Shown here: one piece after another, positions 34,870 to 44,511 of the stretch
How positions within the stretch are numbered: the first letter of the stretch is position 1
Layout: each line of letters begins with the position of its first letter
Source of the DNA: Planctomycetota bacterium
GTDB lineage: Bacteria; Planctomycetota; Phycisphaerae; UBA1845
Length of the DNA: 64,000 nucleotides
Assembly (NCBI GenBank): GCA_024276605.1
Contig: JAJRWX010000023.1
Span: 17,538-81,537 of the forward strand
Reading direction: 5' to 3'
Notes under the pieces: model-generated
What the model was told of the DNA's origin: nothing
Databases searched by the model: none
The model's input: only the letters and a program-made list of their open reading frames with translations
Program-made: the position numbers and the translations under genes

Positions 34870-36660
34870 ATGTTAAGACGATCACGAACCCATCTAACCC
34901 TGTCGCTTTTATTATTATGCGTACCAACATTTGGTAATGACGCCACCCGAAAAGCCGTTGATTCGGTACCGTCGGATGCGATGGCGTTTTTGTGTATTCC
35001 CCACCTCGCCACACTTGATGCCGATGTCCAACAACTCGTTAAAGACCTCGAACTTACCGCCTTTGTTCCACCACCCATGCAATCGTTGGTAGCCGCCTTA
35101 AAAATGAACTTACCCATGTTGGCTGATCTCGATGAAACAGGTCCGATCTGCGTTGTGGTCATGCCTTTTACCGTGCCCGCTGAAATCCAATCCAAAGTCG
35201 CCTTGATATTGCCAGCCGCACAACCAAAAACCATGATTACCACCCTTGGCGGTCAAACGGAAGAAGGCGGCGTTTGGCCGATCAATTTCATGGGGCAAAG
35301 TCAATTCGCAGTGGCAAAAGAAAAAGCCGTTATCTTGGCACAAACGAAAGAAGTCGCACTGGCTATCGCTCAAAGCAAAAGCCATTTAACCACCAAACTC
35401 AACCCTGATGAATTAAAAGTGATGGCGGACCTCGACATCATCCTTTGGATTAGCACGCAACAGGCGACTAAAGTTTTCAAGCCGCAAATCGACGCCATGT
35501 TGGCCATGTTTGCCATGATGCAAGCCCAACAAGGCGGACCGCTCGCCCAACAACAGGCTGACATGACTAAAAGTCAAGTCGATATGTTTGTACTTGGCAT
35601 CAAGTCCATCACGATCGGTATTTCCCTGAATAAAGCGGGGTTAGCTTTTCGCGCAGCCATGTCGGTCAATCCTGGAACTGAGCTGGCTTCTCAAATGAAA
35701 CTAGCCGACACCAAGGATGCGCTGCTTACCGGTCTTCCGCTAGGCAAGTACATACTCGCTGTCGGGCAGAAAATACACCCCGACCAAGCTAAAGCCGCCA
35801 TGAAACAAATAGACATGTACTTCGACATGGCCGGCGAGGTCGAAGGCGTTTCTAAAGAAAATATGACCGAGCTAAAGGGTATCTTCACAAACATTTTGTC
35901 AGATATTACATCCTATGCCATGACGATCGAAGCGTTGCCACCCGGCGATCAAGGTCTCATCGGTCTTACACAAGTTATGGAAACAACTGATGCGGCCAAG
36001 GTCGTCTCACATAGCAACCGCATGATTGCGATTGGCATGGAGGCCTTGGCTGCCTTGATGAAAAATGCTGATGAGGATTTACCTGCGCTTAACGACTTTG
36101 TGATACACGCCCCCAAAGCCGAATCGGGACCAGCCGGCCCCGTGGCACAGGTTCGCGTTGACTTCACCAAAATCGATGAGATAGACGACGAAGACCTGGA
36201 AGAGATGCTCAAGGTTATCGGTAAAGAAGGCCTCGTCATCCGCATGGCTGCCGCCGATGCCAAACACGTTGTCGTCACCGTGGGTGGGGGAAAAGCATAC
36301 TTTGATCGTGCCATCGCTACAGCCAAATCCAATCAGACACCGATGGCTAATGACGTGGGTATCAAAAAAGTAGCCACGCATCAGCCGGTTAGTCGCGCAT
36401 CGGTCTTGTACCTCGCGCTGGACCACGGTATGGAATTAGTCAATAACATCAAGACCATTGTTCATGGCCAACCATTACCCATGCCTGTACCCACAGTAAA
36501 CGCCCCCATCGCCCTCACTACTTCAGGTGGCGACAGTTGGACACGATTTGATTTGTTCTTCCCAACGGATCTTCTAATAGCTGCCAAAAACATCGGCATG
36601 GGTATCGCTATGGGAGGCGCGGCACCACCACCCGAACCAGCTGCACAACCCGGTTCGTAG
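34870..36660 (+). CDS. Large exported hypothetical protein
   Basis: This is a 596-residue protein with a signal peptide (MLRRSRTHLTLSLLLLCVPTFG) and no family that I recognise. The mature region alternates helices and strands, with a long segment rich in Met, Ala and Gln (about residues 200-235, AMLAMFAMMQAQQGGPLAQQQADMTK). It opens AVDSVPSDAMAFLCIPHLATLDADVQQL and ends in a proline-rich tail (PPPEPAAQPGS). It is similar in style to other planctomycete secreted proteins. AAAGGAG is upstream of the ATG. Confidence 0.75.
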   Translation: MLRRSRTHLTLSLLLLCVPTFGNDATRKAVDSVPSDAMAFLCIPHLATLDADVQQLVKDLELTAFVPPPMQSLVAALKMNLPMLADLDETGPICVVVMPFTVPAEIQSKVALILPAAQPKTMITTLGGQTEEGGVWPINFMGQSQFAVAKEKAVILAQTKEVALAIAQSKSHLTTKLNPDELKVMADLDIILWISTQQATKVFKPQIDAMLAMFAMMQAQQGGPLAQQQADMTKSQVDMFVLGIKSITIGISLNKAGLAFRAAMSVNPGTELASQMKLADTKDALLTGLPLGKYILAVGQKIHPDQAKAAMKQIDMYFDMAGEVEGVSKENMTELKGIFTNILSDITSYAMTIEALPPGDQGLIGLTQVMETTDAAKVVSHSNRMIAIGMEALAALMKNADEDLPALNDFVIHAPKAESGPAGPVAQVRVDFTKIDEIDDEDLEEMLKVIGKEGLVIRMAAADAKHVVVTVGGGKAYFDRAIATAKSNQTPMANDVGIKKVATHQPVSRASVLYLALDHGMELVNNIKTIVHGQPLPMPVPTVNAPIALTTSGGDSWTRFDLFFPTDLLIAAKNIGMGIAMGGAAPPPEPAAQPGS

Positions 36661-36752
36661 TTTAAGCATCGGGCGAATACATACGCTTGGCTTATTCATG
36701 CTATAACGCCGAGTTTCATGTAGCGCTGGGTGCCCCATTCTTCGCGTAGCGA

Positions 36753-36811
36753 AGGGTGGGGGAAGGAGGATTCCCCGAGACTTTTCTGATCATGAATCAG
36801 TCCCCCACCCT
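36753..36811. repeat. intergenic inverted repeat
   Basis: AGGGTGGGGG (36753-36762) and CCCCCACCCT (36802-36811) are perfect ten-base arms with smaller inverted repeats inside (GGAGGAT/ATCCTCC outside the arms and CTGAT/ATCAG within). The region 36661-37013 holds no gene. It also has a GCAGGCAAGATGCCTGC hairpin at about 36870. Confidence 0.7.
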
Positions 36812-37013
36812 ATCCTCCGGAAAAGATGGTGCATCCCTTTCCAGCCTGCACGAGTTACGATGACGCTGCAGGCAAGATGCCTGCGCTATCAGTTTATAGG
36901 CCCTTACTCACCAACGCAGACAGGAATCAACACATACTGACACTACACTTTTACATTTTAGAGATATAATCACACGTCACTTAACGGATCATTATGCAAC
37001 GTATGAGGAAACC

Positions 37014-37748
37014 ATGGATACAACAGATTATAACAAACACACCAATCAACCGATGGGTACCTGTTCGGGGAAATTACGATTTTTGTGGAGAAACTGGCTT
37101 AAACCCATGGCTATCGTGCTCGTCGTCTGCGGCTCTTTTCGTTCAGCCGTGGCAGATTGGAATATCGTACCTACGGCCTCGATGAATCCTACGATCGTCG
37201 AAGGTGACCGCATTTTCGTAAACAAATTAGCCTATGGCCTACGCATTCCTTTTACCATGACCAAATTATCACATTGGTCCGCGCCCCAACGAGGCGATGT
37301 AGTCGTTTTCTTTTCACCGGAAAATGGACAACGACTGGTCAAACGCGTTGTAGGTATTCCCGGAGACCGGGTAGCGATGAGAAATGGACATGTCTATGTC
37401 AACGATCAGCCGGCATCCTACGCCCCGATCGATCAGGACATACTAAAAGATTTGCAAAGCGAGAAACGCCGGCAACATCAATTTGCCACCGAAATCATTG
37501 ATGGTCAATCGCACCCCATCATGATCGCCGATCAGCCAACGCCCTCGCGAAATTTTCCAGTAGTCAAGGTTCCCGACAACCAATACTTCATGATGGGTGA
37601 CAATCGCGATCACAGTCGAGATTCACGTTGGTTCGGATGTGTCAGTGAGAAATTCATAGTCGGACGCGTCAATTCGGTGGTCCTTTCTCTTGACGCGGAT
37701 AACTATCATCTGCCCAGATGGGATCGCTTCTTTCAACCACTTCCGTAG
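37014..37748 (+). CDS. lepB: Signal peptidase I
   Basis: LepB cleaves signal peptides of exported proteins at the membrane. The 244-residue protein has an N-terminal membrane helix (PMAIVLVVCGSFRSAVA) followed by the catalytic box IVPTASMNPTI with Ser57, and the general-base Lys110 in LVKRVVGIPGDRV. Box E is DNQYFMMGDNRDHSRDSRWFG. The residues match the SPase I Ser/Lys dyad. GAGG is nine bases before the ATG. It stands alone; neighbours are unrelated secreted proteins. Confidence 0.94.
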   Translation: MDTTDYNKHTNQPMGTCSGKLRFLWRNWLKPMAIVLVVCGSFRSAVADWNIVPTASMNPTIVEGDRIFVNKLAYGLRIPFTMTKLSHWSAPQRGDVVVFFSPENGQRLVKRVVGIPGDRVAMRNGHVYVNDQPASYAPIDQDILKDLQSEKRRQHQFATEIIDGQSHPIMIADQPTPSRNFPVVKVPDNQYFMMGDNRDHSRDSRWFGCVSEKFIVGRVNSVVLSLDADNYHLPRWDRFFQPLP

Positions 37749-37763
37749 AAGATGACAAGATAA

Positions 37764-38984
37764 TCAATGGGCTACGATGGACGACGTGAGTACATCCAGC
37801 GCCAATGCCATTTGTGGATCACGTCCTGAGCTATAGGGTAAGGGTCGCCGAACTAAAAAGTCGGGCTGGGTAGGGTGGTGCTCCAACATAAAACGATACC
37901 ACGGTAGCATCAAAAAACCGTCACTTCCCACACTGTTGGTACGTTGTACATCGACCGCCGTAACCTCACCGGGGGTTGGCGCCCCCACCAGCACCGCGCG
38001 ACCAGCCCGCCGCACGGCATCTACGACAATCTCTTTGGCGCTACGTGTACCGGAATCCGTCAAAATAACTACGGGCTTTTGCCATGGCGTAACACGGGGA
38101 ACGCCACCGGTTCGCGATCGATTACCCAACAAAAACCACATCGCTGCTTCCGTCCGACCACCTACACCATCACGAAAATCCAACAGTAAACCATCCACAT
38201 CATCTTCAACCAGCGACAATCGACGAAATACGGTCGGCGGGGCAAGAAGTGTCCAAATATGTGCATAGGCAAATTTTCGGTTGTCGTGTTCAACAATCCG
38301 CACACTCTGAATCATGGCTCGCTGAATCGCCAAAGCAAAGTTTTCGAGTATAGGTGTCAAAGTTACGTCATAAGTGGTTTTCGGATCGCGACGTAACGTG
38401 ACAACCACCGGCTGACCTTCCTTGTGCCTGAAAGAATCAACCTCGGCATATGCCTCACCATCAACAGCCACCAATTCGTCACCAACTAAAATACCGCACC
38501 CCACAGCCGGCGAACCTTCCAACACGCCCCGCACAAACCATTTTCCCTCAATGCGCTGCGTCACCAAGCCGACATGGGCCACCTTGACAGCTTGAAGATA
38601 TGGCTCCCAGTCGCCGCGCAAATGCCAATACGACCATTCTCGGTCGGTCATATACTGGAAATGTGAAATCTCCGCATCGTGTAACATCGCATTAAGCTCA
38701 CGCGCAAAATCGCTATGCGTCTTAGCCGACTTGATGCTATCTTGATATTGCTGTTGCAGTTGGCGCCATCGTTGAACCCCCACAAGACCCTTTACATGAG
38801 AGTTATCAATGCGCTGCATGACATCCAATAAACGCGCTTCAGCGCCTACTTCCGTAAATGTCTGCAACTGAGGACGTACGGCTGATTCTGCAACTGACTC
38901 GCTGCCACATAGCGAGATGGAAACAATCACCCAAAGCGCATTAAGACCAAATGATGAAAATGGCGTTCGATACAACCTCAGCAT
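37764..38984 (-). CDS. S41-family (C-terminal processing-like) peptidase
   Basis: This is a 406-residue exported protease. After the signal peptide (NALWVIVSISLCGSESVA) there is a helical N-terminal segment, then a PDZ-like domain (GVLEGSPAVGCGILVGDELVAVDG, about residues 153-176), and the tail-specific peptidase core DGLLLDFRDGVGGRTEAA with the nucleophile Ser315 in ILTDSGTRSAKEIV, followed by LVGAPTPGEV. The equivalent of the usual NGGTASASE block is altered but keeps the serine. The substrate is unknown. It is convergent with lepB. Confidence 0.85.
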   Translation of the reverse strand: MLRLYRTPFSSFGLNALWVIVSISLCGSESVAESAVRPQLQTFTEVGAEARLLDVMQRIDNSHVKGLVGVQRWRQLQQQYQDSIKSAKTHSDFARELNAMLHDAEISHFQYMTDREWSYWHLRGDWEPYLQAVKVAHVGLVTQRIEGKWFVRGVLEGSPAVGCGILVGDELVAVDGEAYAEVDSFRHKEGQPVVVTLRRDPKTTYDVTLTPILENFALAIQRAMIQSVRIVEHDNRKFAYAHIWTLLAPPTVFRRLSLVEDDVDGLLLDFRDGVGGRTEAAMWFLLGNRSRTGGVPRVTPWQKPVVILTDSGTRSAKEIVVDAVRRAGRAVLVGAPTPGEVTAVDVQRTNSVGSDGFLMLPWYRFMLEHHPTQPDFLVRRPLPYSSGRDPQMALALDVLTSSIVAH

Positions 38985-39200
38985 ATGAATCCTCTCCCCA
39001 CAATGCGGCGCGTTGCTTCTAGGAAAAAATATTCAAAAACAACCTTACAAAAATGTCATAGCAATTCAGGTACCGAAATCGCAATACGGCTCTCAGCTAC
39101 GACACCACATGATTATAGCGGATCAGACAGTCAATCCCAAGAAAAAAGTCTACCCACCAGAAACGACGAGCGCAAGCCATGACTCTCGCATACAAGCCTA

Positions 39201-40496
39201 TTACCCGGTCGTACCCTGTAAACCTGCGACATGTGTTGGTGATAACATCTCAAACTTATGCGCCACTTCAGTCGCACGTCCCGACAGCTTATCCTCTACG
39301 AATACCTTTAGAATATAATCGCCGGCTGGAAGGGTGGCCGGTAGCGTGACGCGCTGGGCCACAAAAAAATCGCGCCGCTGTCGCCTACAACGATCCACAA
39401 TTTCAGGCTGCTCGTCCTGCCAAACCGTCTTTCCGTCTTCCGTGAGCACCTCCAGATGCGTTCCAAGTACCGTGCGAAACATACCGTCCGCATCTCGACC
39501 ACTGCTTAGGTGATCGATCTCACTATACACAATGGTCTGTACACGTTGCCCGGTCACAAACGCGTTCAGCGGCATCTCCTCATAAATTCCAAAATTCGTC
39601 ACACTTTGACAAAAGACGGTATTCGACACGACAGGGTCCGCTTGACCAACGATCTTGGCGTGCAGCGCATCCAATGCCTCCACCGCGTCATCCGTTGGCA
39701 TGACAGGATTCAACAGCGAAGCATGTACCTGCTCTACGGCATGCAATAATGCACCCAACGTCTCCTGCACATCCAACCCCAGCGATGACAGCAAGGACGG
39801 ATCATCCGTAGGTTGAGCGAGCGCGAGTTCCACAAATTTCAGCGACCACACATTAGCCAACGTTGTGTCATCTTGAACTTGATCTCGAAAATATGACAAA
39901 ATGCGATCCTGCGTAAGCACTTCCCCCCCACCCGCATGCATGGGTTGATTTGATACTTCGTTAACCACTTCAACCGTCGGCATAACCTTCAACTGTGAGG
40001 CACTACGCACAAACACACGTTGAATCGCCGGAATAGCCACCGGACGACGTCCCACAACCGAAGAAGACATGGTGTCGCGAGCCAACATCGTGTCACCTTC
40101 ATATCGCGTCGTCGGCGTCAATACCGTCGAGCGAAACACCGGCTGCTCTCGCGTTTTTTCGTGCCCGGCGTGCTCATCTGCATGCCCAACTTTTGCGACC
40201 GGCAAGGCCGTTGATATAGTTTCTGTGGAGCCCTTGCCGCGGGCTGCATATGCTTGCGTACGCGCAAGAAATTCCTCGATGGCGGTGGACAACGGTTTTT
40301 CCACCTTCAACGGCGTAGACGCAGCCATCGTGGAAGAGGACTGCGGAGCAGGCGCTGATGACACATGACGGGTTTGACTCACTTGCTGGGGTCTAACGTA
40401 TGGGCCGAGAGCGCAACCACTCATGCCGGTTAACACCGTACCCAACACGATAACCATACCTACCTTAATACATCTTCCTGATCCTATGCACTGCAT
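39201..40496 (-). CDS. Putative lipoprotein with helical and beta domains
   Basis: This is a 431-residue protein with a hydrophobic N-terminus and a lipobox-like MSGC (MVIVLGTVLTGMSGCALGPY). A Ser/Thr/Pro-rich linker of about 130 residues follows, then a helical section (LANVWSLKFVELALAQPTD, about 215-290), and a beta-rich C-terminal domain (QRVQTIVYSEIDHL, AGDYILKVFVEDKLSG) that looks immunoglobulin-like. No characterised family was recognised. It lies downstream of holA on the same strand, but it does not resemble LptE, the usual neighbour of holA in Proteobacteria. Confidence 0.75.
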   Translation of the reverse strand: MQCIGSGRCIKVGMVIVLGTVLTGMSGCALGPYVRPQQVSQTRHVSSAPAPQSSSTMAASTPLKVEKPLSTAIEEFLARTQAYAARGKGSTETISTALPVAKVGHADEHAGHEKTREQPVFRSTVLTPTTRYEGDTMLARDTMSSSVVGRRPVAIPAIQRVFVRSASQLKVMPTVEVVNEVSNQPMHAGGGEVLTQDRILSYFRDQVQDDTTLANVWSLKFVELALAQPTDDPSLLSSLGLDVQETLGALLHAVEQVHASLLNPVMPTDDAVEALDALHAKIVGQADPVVSNTVFCQSVTNFGIYEEMPLNAFVTGQRVQTIVYSEIDHLSSGRDADGMFRTVLGTHLEVLTEDGKTVWQDEQPEIVDRCRRQRRDFFVAQRVTLPATLPAGDYILKVFVEDKLSGRATEVAHKFEMLSPTHVAGLQGTTG

Positions 40497-40530
40497 ACTT
40501 CACCATCCTTGGATATTCGCCTGTGTCGCC

Positions 40531-41496
40531 CTATGAAGGGGTTCGACGAATAATCATTTTCTCAACCGTACTGGACACCGTGGATAATCCAGTCTTTACA
40601 GCTACTTCCGCACCCACCAAGTCAGCCTGTAGCCCCTCAAGCATATCGAGCGAACATCGCTGTAACGTACGCTTCACCGCAGCCGGATCCGAATAAAGTT
40701 TTCTCGCCAGCATGGCCACGGACACACCATTGTCAAAATCGATCTTCGCATCTCGAAGTCGGCGCACGCCCCACGCCAGCCCCGCCACCGCACGGGCCGG
40801 CGCAGCTAAGTCCGTAGCCATTACCTGATCCCAATGCGACAAGGCGCTGCGCACATCACCTGCGGTCATCGCGTCTGAAACGGCAAATACTTTTTCTTCT
40901 CGATGTCGTCCGGTCAGTGCCTCGATATCTTGCTCGCTGATCTCACTGCGCCTCCCCACAAACACTGACAGCTTAGCCAGTTCAGCATCAAGTGCCGTAA
41001 TCGAGTCACCAACATGATCGCGCAAACGTCGTGCCGCCTCAAACCCTACATGCTTGCCGTAGGTCGTCTTCGCTCGTGAAACCAACCAACTCGACACGCC
41101 CCTACCCTTGGGAGACTCACAAACAAAGACCGTGCCCGAGGCTGCAATCAGCTTGTATAAGCGCGTATTTTTCGGCAACGTCTTACAGATCAATACCAAT
41201 GTGCCATCGACCGCCGGATCTTTACAGTAACGCTCCAACGCAGCTCGGTTCGCCGAAATAAAGGTATCCGCCGCATCGACAATCACCAATCGACGACCAC
41301 CCAACAGCGATAAGGTGCGCACTTCATCGAGCACATCAACCAACTTGGCTTTGCTACCATCCACTTCGACGACCGATGCCGGATCAAACGCCTCGCCCAT
41401 GGCATCCTTGATCCCCTGCAAAGCATCGAGCAGAAAAAGACGCTCCGTGCCGACAATCGCGTAAACACAAGCACACGCTTGAGACGAAGAGGACAT
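40531..41496 (-). CDS. holA: DNA polymerase III delta subunit
   Basis: HolA is the clamp-loader wrench that opens the beta clamp. The 321-residue protein has the AAA+-related core with LLGGRRLVIVDAADTFIS, DGTLVLICKTLPKNTRLYK and WLVSRAKTTYGKHVGFEAARRLRDHVGDSITALDAELAKLSVFVG, all matching the family. It lacks a functional Walker A, as expected. The TPR gene is about 20 bases upstream, ending at 41515, so the pair is probably in one transcript. Confidence 0.9.
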   Translation of the reverse strand: MSSSSQACACVYAIVGTERLFLLDALQGIKDAMGEAFDPASVVEVDGSKAKLVDVLDEVRTLSLLGGRRLVIVDAADTFISANRAALERYCKDPAVDGTLVLICKTLPKNTRLYKLIAASGTVFVCESPKGRGVSSWLVSRAKTTYGKHVGFEAARRLRDHVGDSITALDAELAKLSVFVGRRSEISEQDIEALTGRHREEKVFAVSDAMTAGDVRSALSHWDQVMATDLAAPARAVAGLAWGVRRLRDAKIDFDNGVSVAMLARKLYSDPAAVKRTLQRCSLDMLEGLQADLVGAEVAVKTGLSTVSSTVEKMIIRRTPS

Positions 41497-41514
41497 TTAT
41501 TTAGCTTCCTTTCC

Positions 41515-42765
41515 CTAACGAACCGTCCGACTGCCCATATCCATCAGCGACAAACGCTTGCGCGATTCATCAATCACCGCATGCGCGTTCGGATCGATCT
41601 GTGTGGCCCGGGCATAACACTCTCGGGCCAGCATCTCATCCCCCTGAAAGATAGCCACATCGCCCAGATGCATCCAGGTCTCCGCATCGTCGGGTTGATA
41701 TCGCAAAATGGTACGCAATCGCTGAGCAGCCTGACTGTACTCTCTACGTTGGCGATGTACACGGGCTGATCCTAACAAAGCACTGCGCTGCGCTGGTGCT
41801 TGCCGTAAGGCCAACTCATACGCCCCCTGAGACCGATCGAAATCTCCCAGCAGATACAAAATGTCAGCCATCTCCGTCAGCGCCTCCGTCATAGACGGAT
41901 TTAGCTTGATGGCATGTCGAAGCTTTGCCACGCTACGACGATAATCCTGCTGGTCGCGTAGACTTAACGCCTCAGCATAAAGCCGAGCGGCTCGTGTTTT
42001 ATCCGTGTCCTGACGACTGTCATACACAGGTTCTGGCATGGTCGTAGACGCGCCCATCGTCGGACGAGACCTGGAAGGTGTTGTCAGCATGGACGCCACC
42101 GCTGTGCGGCGTAGACGTACTTCACGGGACTCACTAAGTACGCGATTCCCACCACGATCGGTAACCGCCACCCGCACGGAAAGTCGCCCCACCAACCCTT
42201 CAGGGATGGGCCAATCATAACGCCCGGTATTCGATAAAGGCCTATCAAACATAGGCTCCCACTGGTCGCCGTCTTCACGTTGGTATGACAGCTCAATCGG
42301 ACGATCAGTCAAATGCGTATCAACAGCGTTCCAGCGTAGTTGCAACAACGAACGGCCAAGATGCTCGATCTGCCGCAATTCATGCAATTGTACGATAGGG
42401 GGTGTGAAATCAACAAAAGCTTTATGATGCGCTTGCGATTGAGGCCTGGGTATTCCACTTGACACCCCAACCTCATTCGTGATCACAAAGAAAAACTCGT
42501 ATTGCCCTTCCTCCGTAGCGACAAACGCTATCGGGGATTGCCGATCTCCATCCGTGCCGTACAAACGCCAATCCCCGCTCGTACCCGTGCGATACCACAA
42601 CTCAACCTGCGTGACGGGTAGCGCATCGGCGTTAATCAAATACCCGATGTCGAATCGTTGGGACTGCACTTGCTGCACAGGCTCAGCCACACTTACAGGT
42701 ATGAGGGATGGCCATAAAGCCACAAAAACTATAACCCGTAGATCGAAGATGTGTACACGCAGCAT
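41515..42765 (-). CDS. Exported TPR-repeat protein with Ig-like N-terminal domains
   Basis: This is a 416-residue protein with a signal-like N-terminus (FDLRVIVFVALWPSLIPVSVAEP). Residues about 30-240 form beta-rich FN3/Ig-like units (ELWYRTGTSGDWRLYGTDGD and LSYQREDGDQWEPM). A linker is followed by about four TPR-type repeats (SVAKLRHAIKLNPSMTEALTEMADILYLLGDFDRSQGAYELALRQAP...AETWMHLGDVAIFQGDEMLARECYARA). Such proteins bind partners; the partner is unknown. I use ATG 42765, two codons inside the GTG of the track. It precedes holA. Confidence 0.8.
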   Translation of the reverse strand: MLRVHIFDLRVIVFVALWPSLIPVSVAEPVQQVQSQRFDIGYLINADALPVTQVELWYRTGTSGDWRLYGTDGDRQSPIAFVATEEGQYEFFFVITNEVGVSSGIPRPQSQAHHKAFVDFTPPIVQLHELRQIEHLGRSLLQLRWNAVDTHLTDRPIELSYQREDGDQWEPMFDRPLSNTGRYDWPIPEGLVGRLSVRVAVTDRGGNRVLSESREVRLRRTAVASMLTTPSRSRPTMGASTTMPEPVYDSRQDTDKTRAARLYAEALSLRDQQDYRRSVAKLRHAIKLNPSMTEALTEMADILYLLGDFDRSQGAYELALRQAPAQRSALLGSARVHRQRREYSQAAQRLRTILRYQPDDAETWMHLGDVAIFQGDEMLARECYARATQIDPNAHAVIDESRKRLSLMDMGSRTVR

Positions 42766-43284
42766 ATCCACCAGCCGCTTTCATTAAATTGTCAATGCGC
42801 GCTCATCCATGACCGCCCGTGGCCAAGTATCGGCACCCAAATACGTAGCGCTACATTAAATACGGGATGTGCTACACGTCGAAAAATGACGTCTCGACGT
42901 TACGGAAACGATATTCGTAACAACGAATTATTTCGTTGATAACCCTGAAATGCAGTCCGACAATCAGTCCCTGCACTGCTAACGAAGATTCCTGCTCATC
43001 TCGTTAACGTCGGCCCTTAAAATGTGTCTAACTAAAGCAATAACATAAGGTTACGTCAATATATGATAAATTACCCATCGCACTGCCACTATACTGCAAC
43101 GCAACATGCCTACCTGCAAACAATTATTTATTTAACCAAGAAACTGTGCAAATGTGAGCGCAAAAGGTGGAAACTGCCGATTATTGCTTTGCGATGGTCG
43201 GGACGGTCTGATAGACTTCCCGGCGGTTGGCCGACGCCGGTCAACAATGACCAGACCAATTGAGTTATTTGGAGAAGAATCCAT
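42766..43284. other. 519-bp divergent region, no gene seen
   Basis: No gene, RNA or repeat was recognised between the TPR gene (minus) and the histone-like gene (plus). The middle part is AT-rich and should contain two promoters. The overlapping ORF 43154-43519 is a frame shadow. Confidence 0.5.
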
Positions 43285-43464
43285 ATGGAGGATTACGAAC
43301 GACTACGCGAGTTGGTTGAGTCTGCAGCTGAAGACATCAAGAAGGCCAGCGGCGGTAACAAAGCGGCGGGTACGCGCGTGCGGAAAACCATGCAGGAAAT
43401 CAAGGAAGCCGCACAGACGGTCAGAAAGAAGATTCTTGAGGTCCGTTCCCAAGAAGCAGCATAG
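43285..43464 (+). CDS. Hc1-like (chlamydial histone H1-type) small protein
   Basis: This 59-residue protein is too short for the track: MEDYERLRELVESAAEDIKK, then ASGGNKAAGTRVRKTMQEIK and KEAAQTVRKKILEVRSQ. The GNKAAGTRVRK block and the helical pattern match the N-terminal half of the Hc1 family of Chlamydia (GNKAAAQRVR). It lacks the lysine/alanine-rich tail of chlamydial Hc1, so DNA binding would depend on the helices alone. GGAGAAG lies seven bases before the ATG. A dehydratase-like gene follows 82 bases later. Confidence 0.85.
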   Translation: MEDYERLRELVESAAEDIKKASGGNKAAGTRVRKTMQEIKEAAQTVRKKILEVRSQEAA

Positions 43465-43546
43465 ACTATTCACGACAACGGAAGCAGTGCAAACCCACGG
43501 TGGGAGTCTGCGCTTTTGAGCGTTGTATTGTACTCAGGCCCAACTT

Positions 43547-44023
43547 ATGCCCCCACAGCTACTTATTGACCCGGCGAAGGTCGATCTGACGCGGGTCTGC
43601 CTGACGAAAGAGCAGATATACGATTTGCTGCCACACCGTCACGAGTTTTCGTTGCTCGATGGTGTGTGTTACAGTGATCCTGTGTTACCTGGAATGATCG
43701 CGTTTTGCGACGTGACGCCGGAGGCATGGTGGGTGCGCGGGCATGTGCCCGGTATGCCGCTATTACCCGGTGTTCTTATGCTGGAGATGGCGGCCCAACT
43801 CTCCGCTGTACAAGCCAAGCTTCATCATGGTTTTGATAACTTCGTCGCTTTCGGAGGTGTCGATTCGTGCAAGTTTCGAGAAACGGTCGTTCCTCCCGCG
43901 CGCCTATACATTGTGTCGGTTGGTCGAGGTGCCAGAAAACGTCGCATTATTGCAGATACACAAGGCATGATCGACGGACGTGTCATTTTCGAAGCTAACA
44001 TCACCGGACTGGGGATTCGTTAA
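43547..44023 (+). CDS. FabZ-like hot-dog dehydratase
   Basis: This is a 158-residue protein (from ATG 43547) with hot-dog fold features: LLPHRHEFSLLDGVC and RGHVPGMPLLPGVLMLEMAAQLSAV, close to the FabZ active site GHxPGxPxxPGVLxxEA, with catalytic His and Glu present. It would dehydrate 3-hydroxyacyl chains. The window already carries a FabZ domain fused to LpxC, so this may be a second isoenzyme or act in another lipid pathway. The track start at 43523 is a TTG. Confidence 0.85.
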   Translation: MPPQLLIDPAKVDLTRVCLTKEQIYDLLPHRHEFSLLDGVCYSDPVLPGMIAFCDVTPEAWWVRGHVPGMPLLPGVLMLEMAAQLSAVQAKLHHGFDNFVAFGGVDSCKFRETVVPPARLYIVSVGRGARKRRIIADTQGMIDGRVIFEANITGLGIR

Positions 44024-44287
44024 CCCGTGGTCATCAAGCAGTCACCCATAGCGCTTGCGCTACAGCGGGTCCATGACACTTTCGGCGACTTCAGCGTCGT
44101 ACCTGAATACAGCCTGAAAGGCTGACCGAAAGTAGCCGTGGGCAAGTCCGCCGCAGGCGGACGCCGCTCACGGTAAACCCAACATGCGTTCCATTCGACC
44201 CTGCAGGGGTCGCACAAGCGCCTCGTCGCACACATCTCGCAGAATAGACGACCCTTTCAGGGTCGAGCGTCTTGGTGTTGGAGCAAT

Positions 44288-44326
44288 CCGGTGGCGGCGT
44301 CCGCCTGAGGCGGACGCCGCCACCGG
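44288..44326. repeat. 18-bp perfect hairpin
   Basis: CCGGTGGCGGCGTCCGCC and its exact complement are separated only by TGA. The stem is nearly all G and C, so it should form a very stable structure in RNA. It lies between convergent genes and may end transcription from both sides, though no T-run is present. Confidence 0.9.
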
Positions 44327-44357
44327 CTACTCCAGAGCAGGCTTTCAGCCTGTAACA

Positions 44358-44424
44358 ACTGCCGCCGATTCTGTCACGGACCCTGCAATCACTGCCGCCG
44401 ATTCCGTCATACACCCCGCTTCAG
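44358..44424 (+). repeat. tandem 33-bp repeat unit, two copies
   Basis: ACTGCCGCCGATTCTGTCAC... and ACTGCCGCCGATTCCGTCAT... occur 33 bases apart. The second, with CACCCCGCTT at its end, is close to 5048-5075 upstream of bamA. Confidence 0.75.
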
Positions 44425-44511
44425 CCTCCTTCGCTTTAGCGACTCGCTTTTTTGAATCCATCTTCCGGGAAATGATGAGTATTGACCGCTACACAATAAA
44501 AGAGCTTTGCG

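Larger units (their letters stand above)
44024..44511. repeat. 488-bp region rich in palindromic repeats
   Basis: No gene is supported; the ORFs here are repeat translations. It holds the 18-bp hairpin at 44288-44326, a shorter GTCCGCC-GCA-GGCGGAC at about 44147-44163, and two tandem 33-bp units (44358-44424) beginning ACTGCCGCCGATTCYGTCA. The gene on the left is dehydratase (plus), on the right the FHA gene (minus). Confidence 0.75.

Noticed and set aside
43154-43519. 121-residue ORF
   Set aside because: It is a frame shadow over the Hc1-like gene, which has the better ribosome site and family match.
44024-44510. ORFs 44091-44414 and 44184-44573
   Set aside because: Translations of GC-rich palindromes on both strands.
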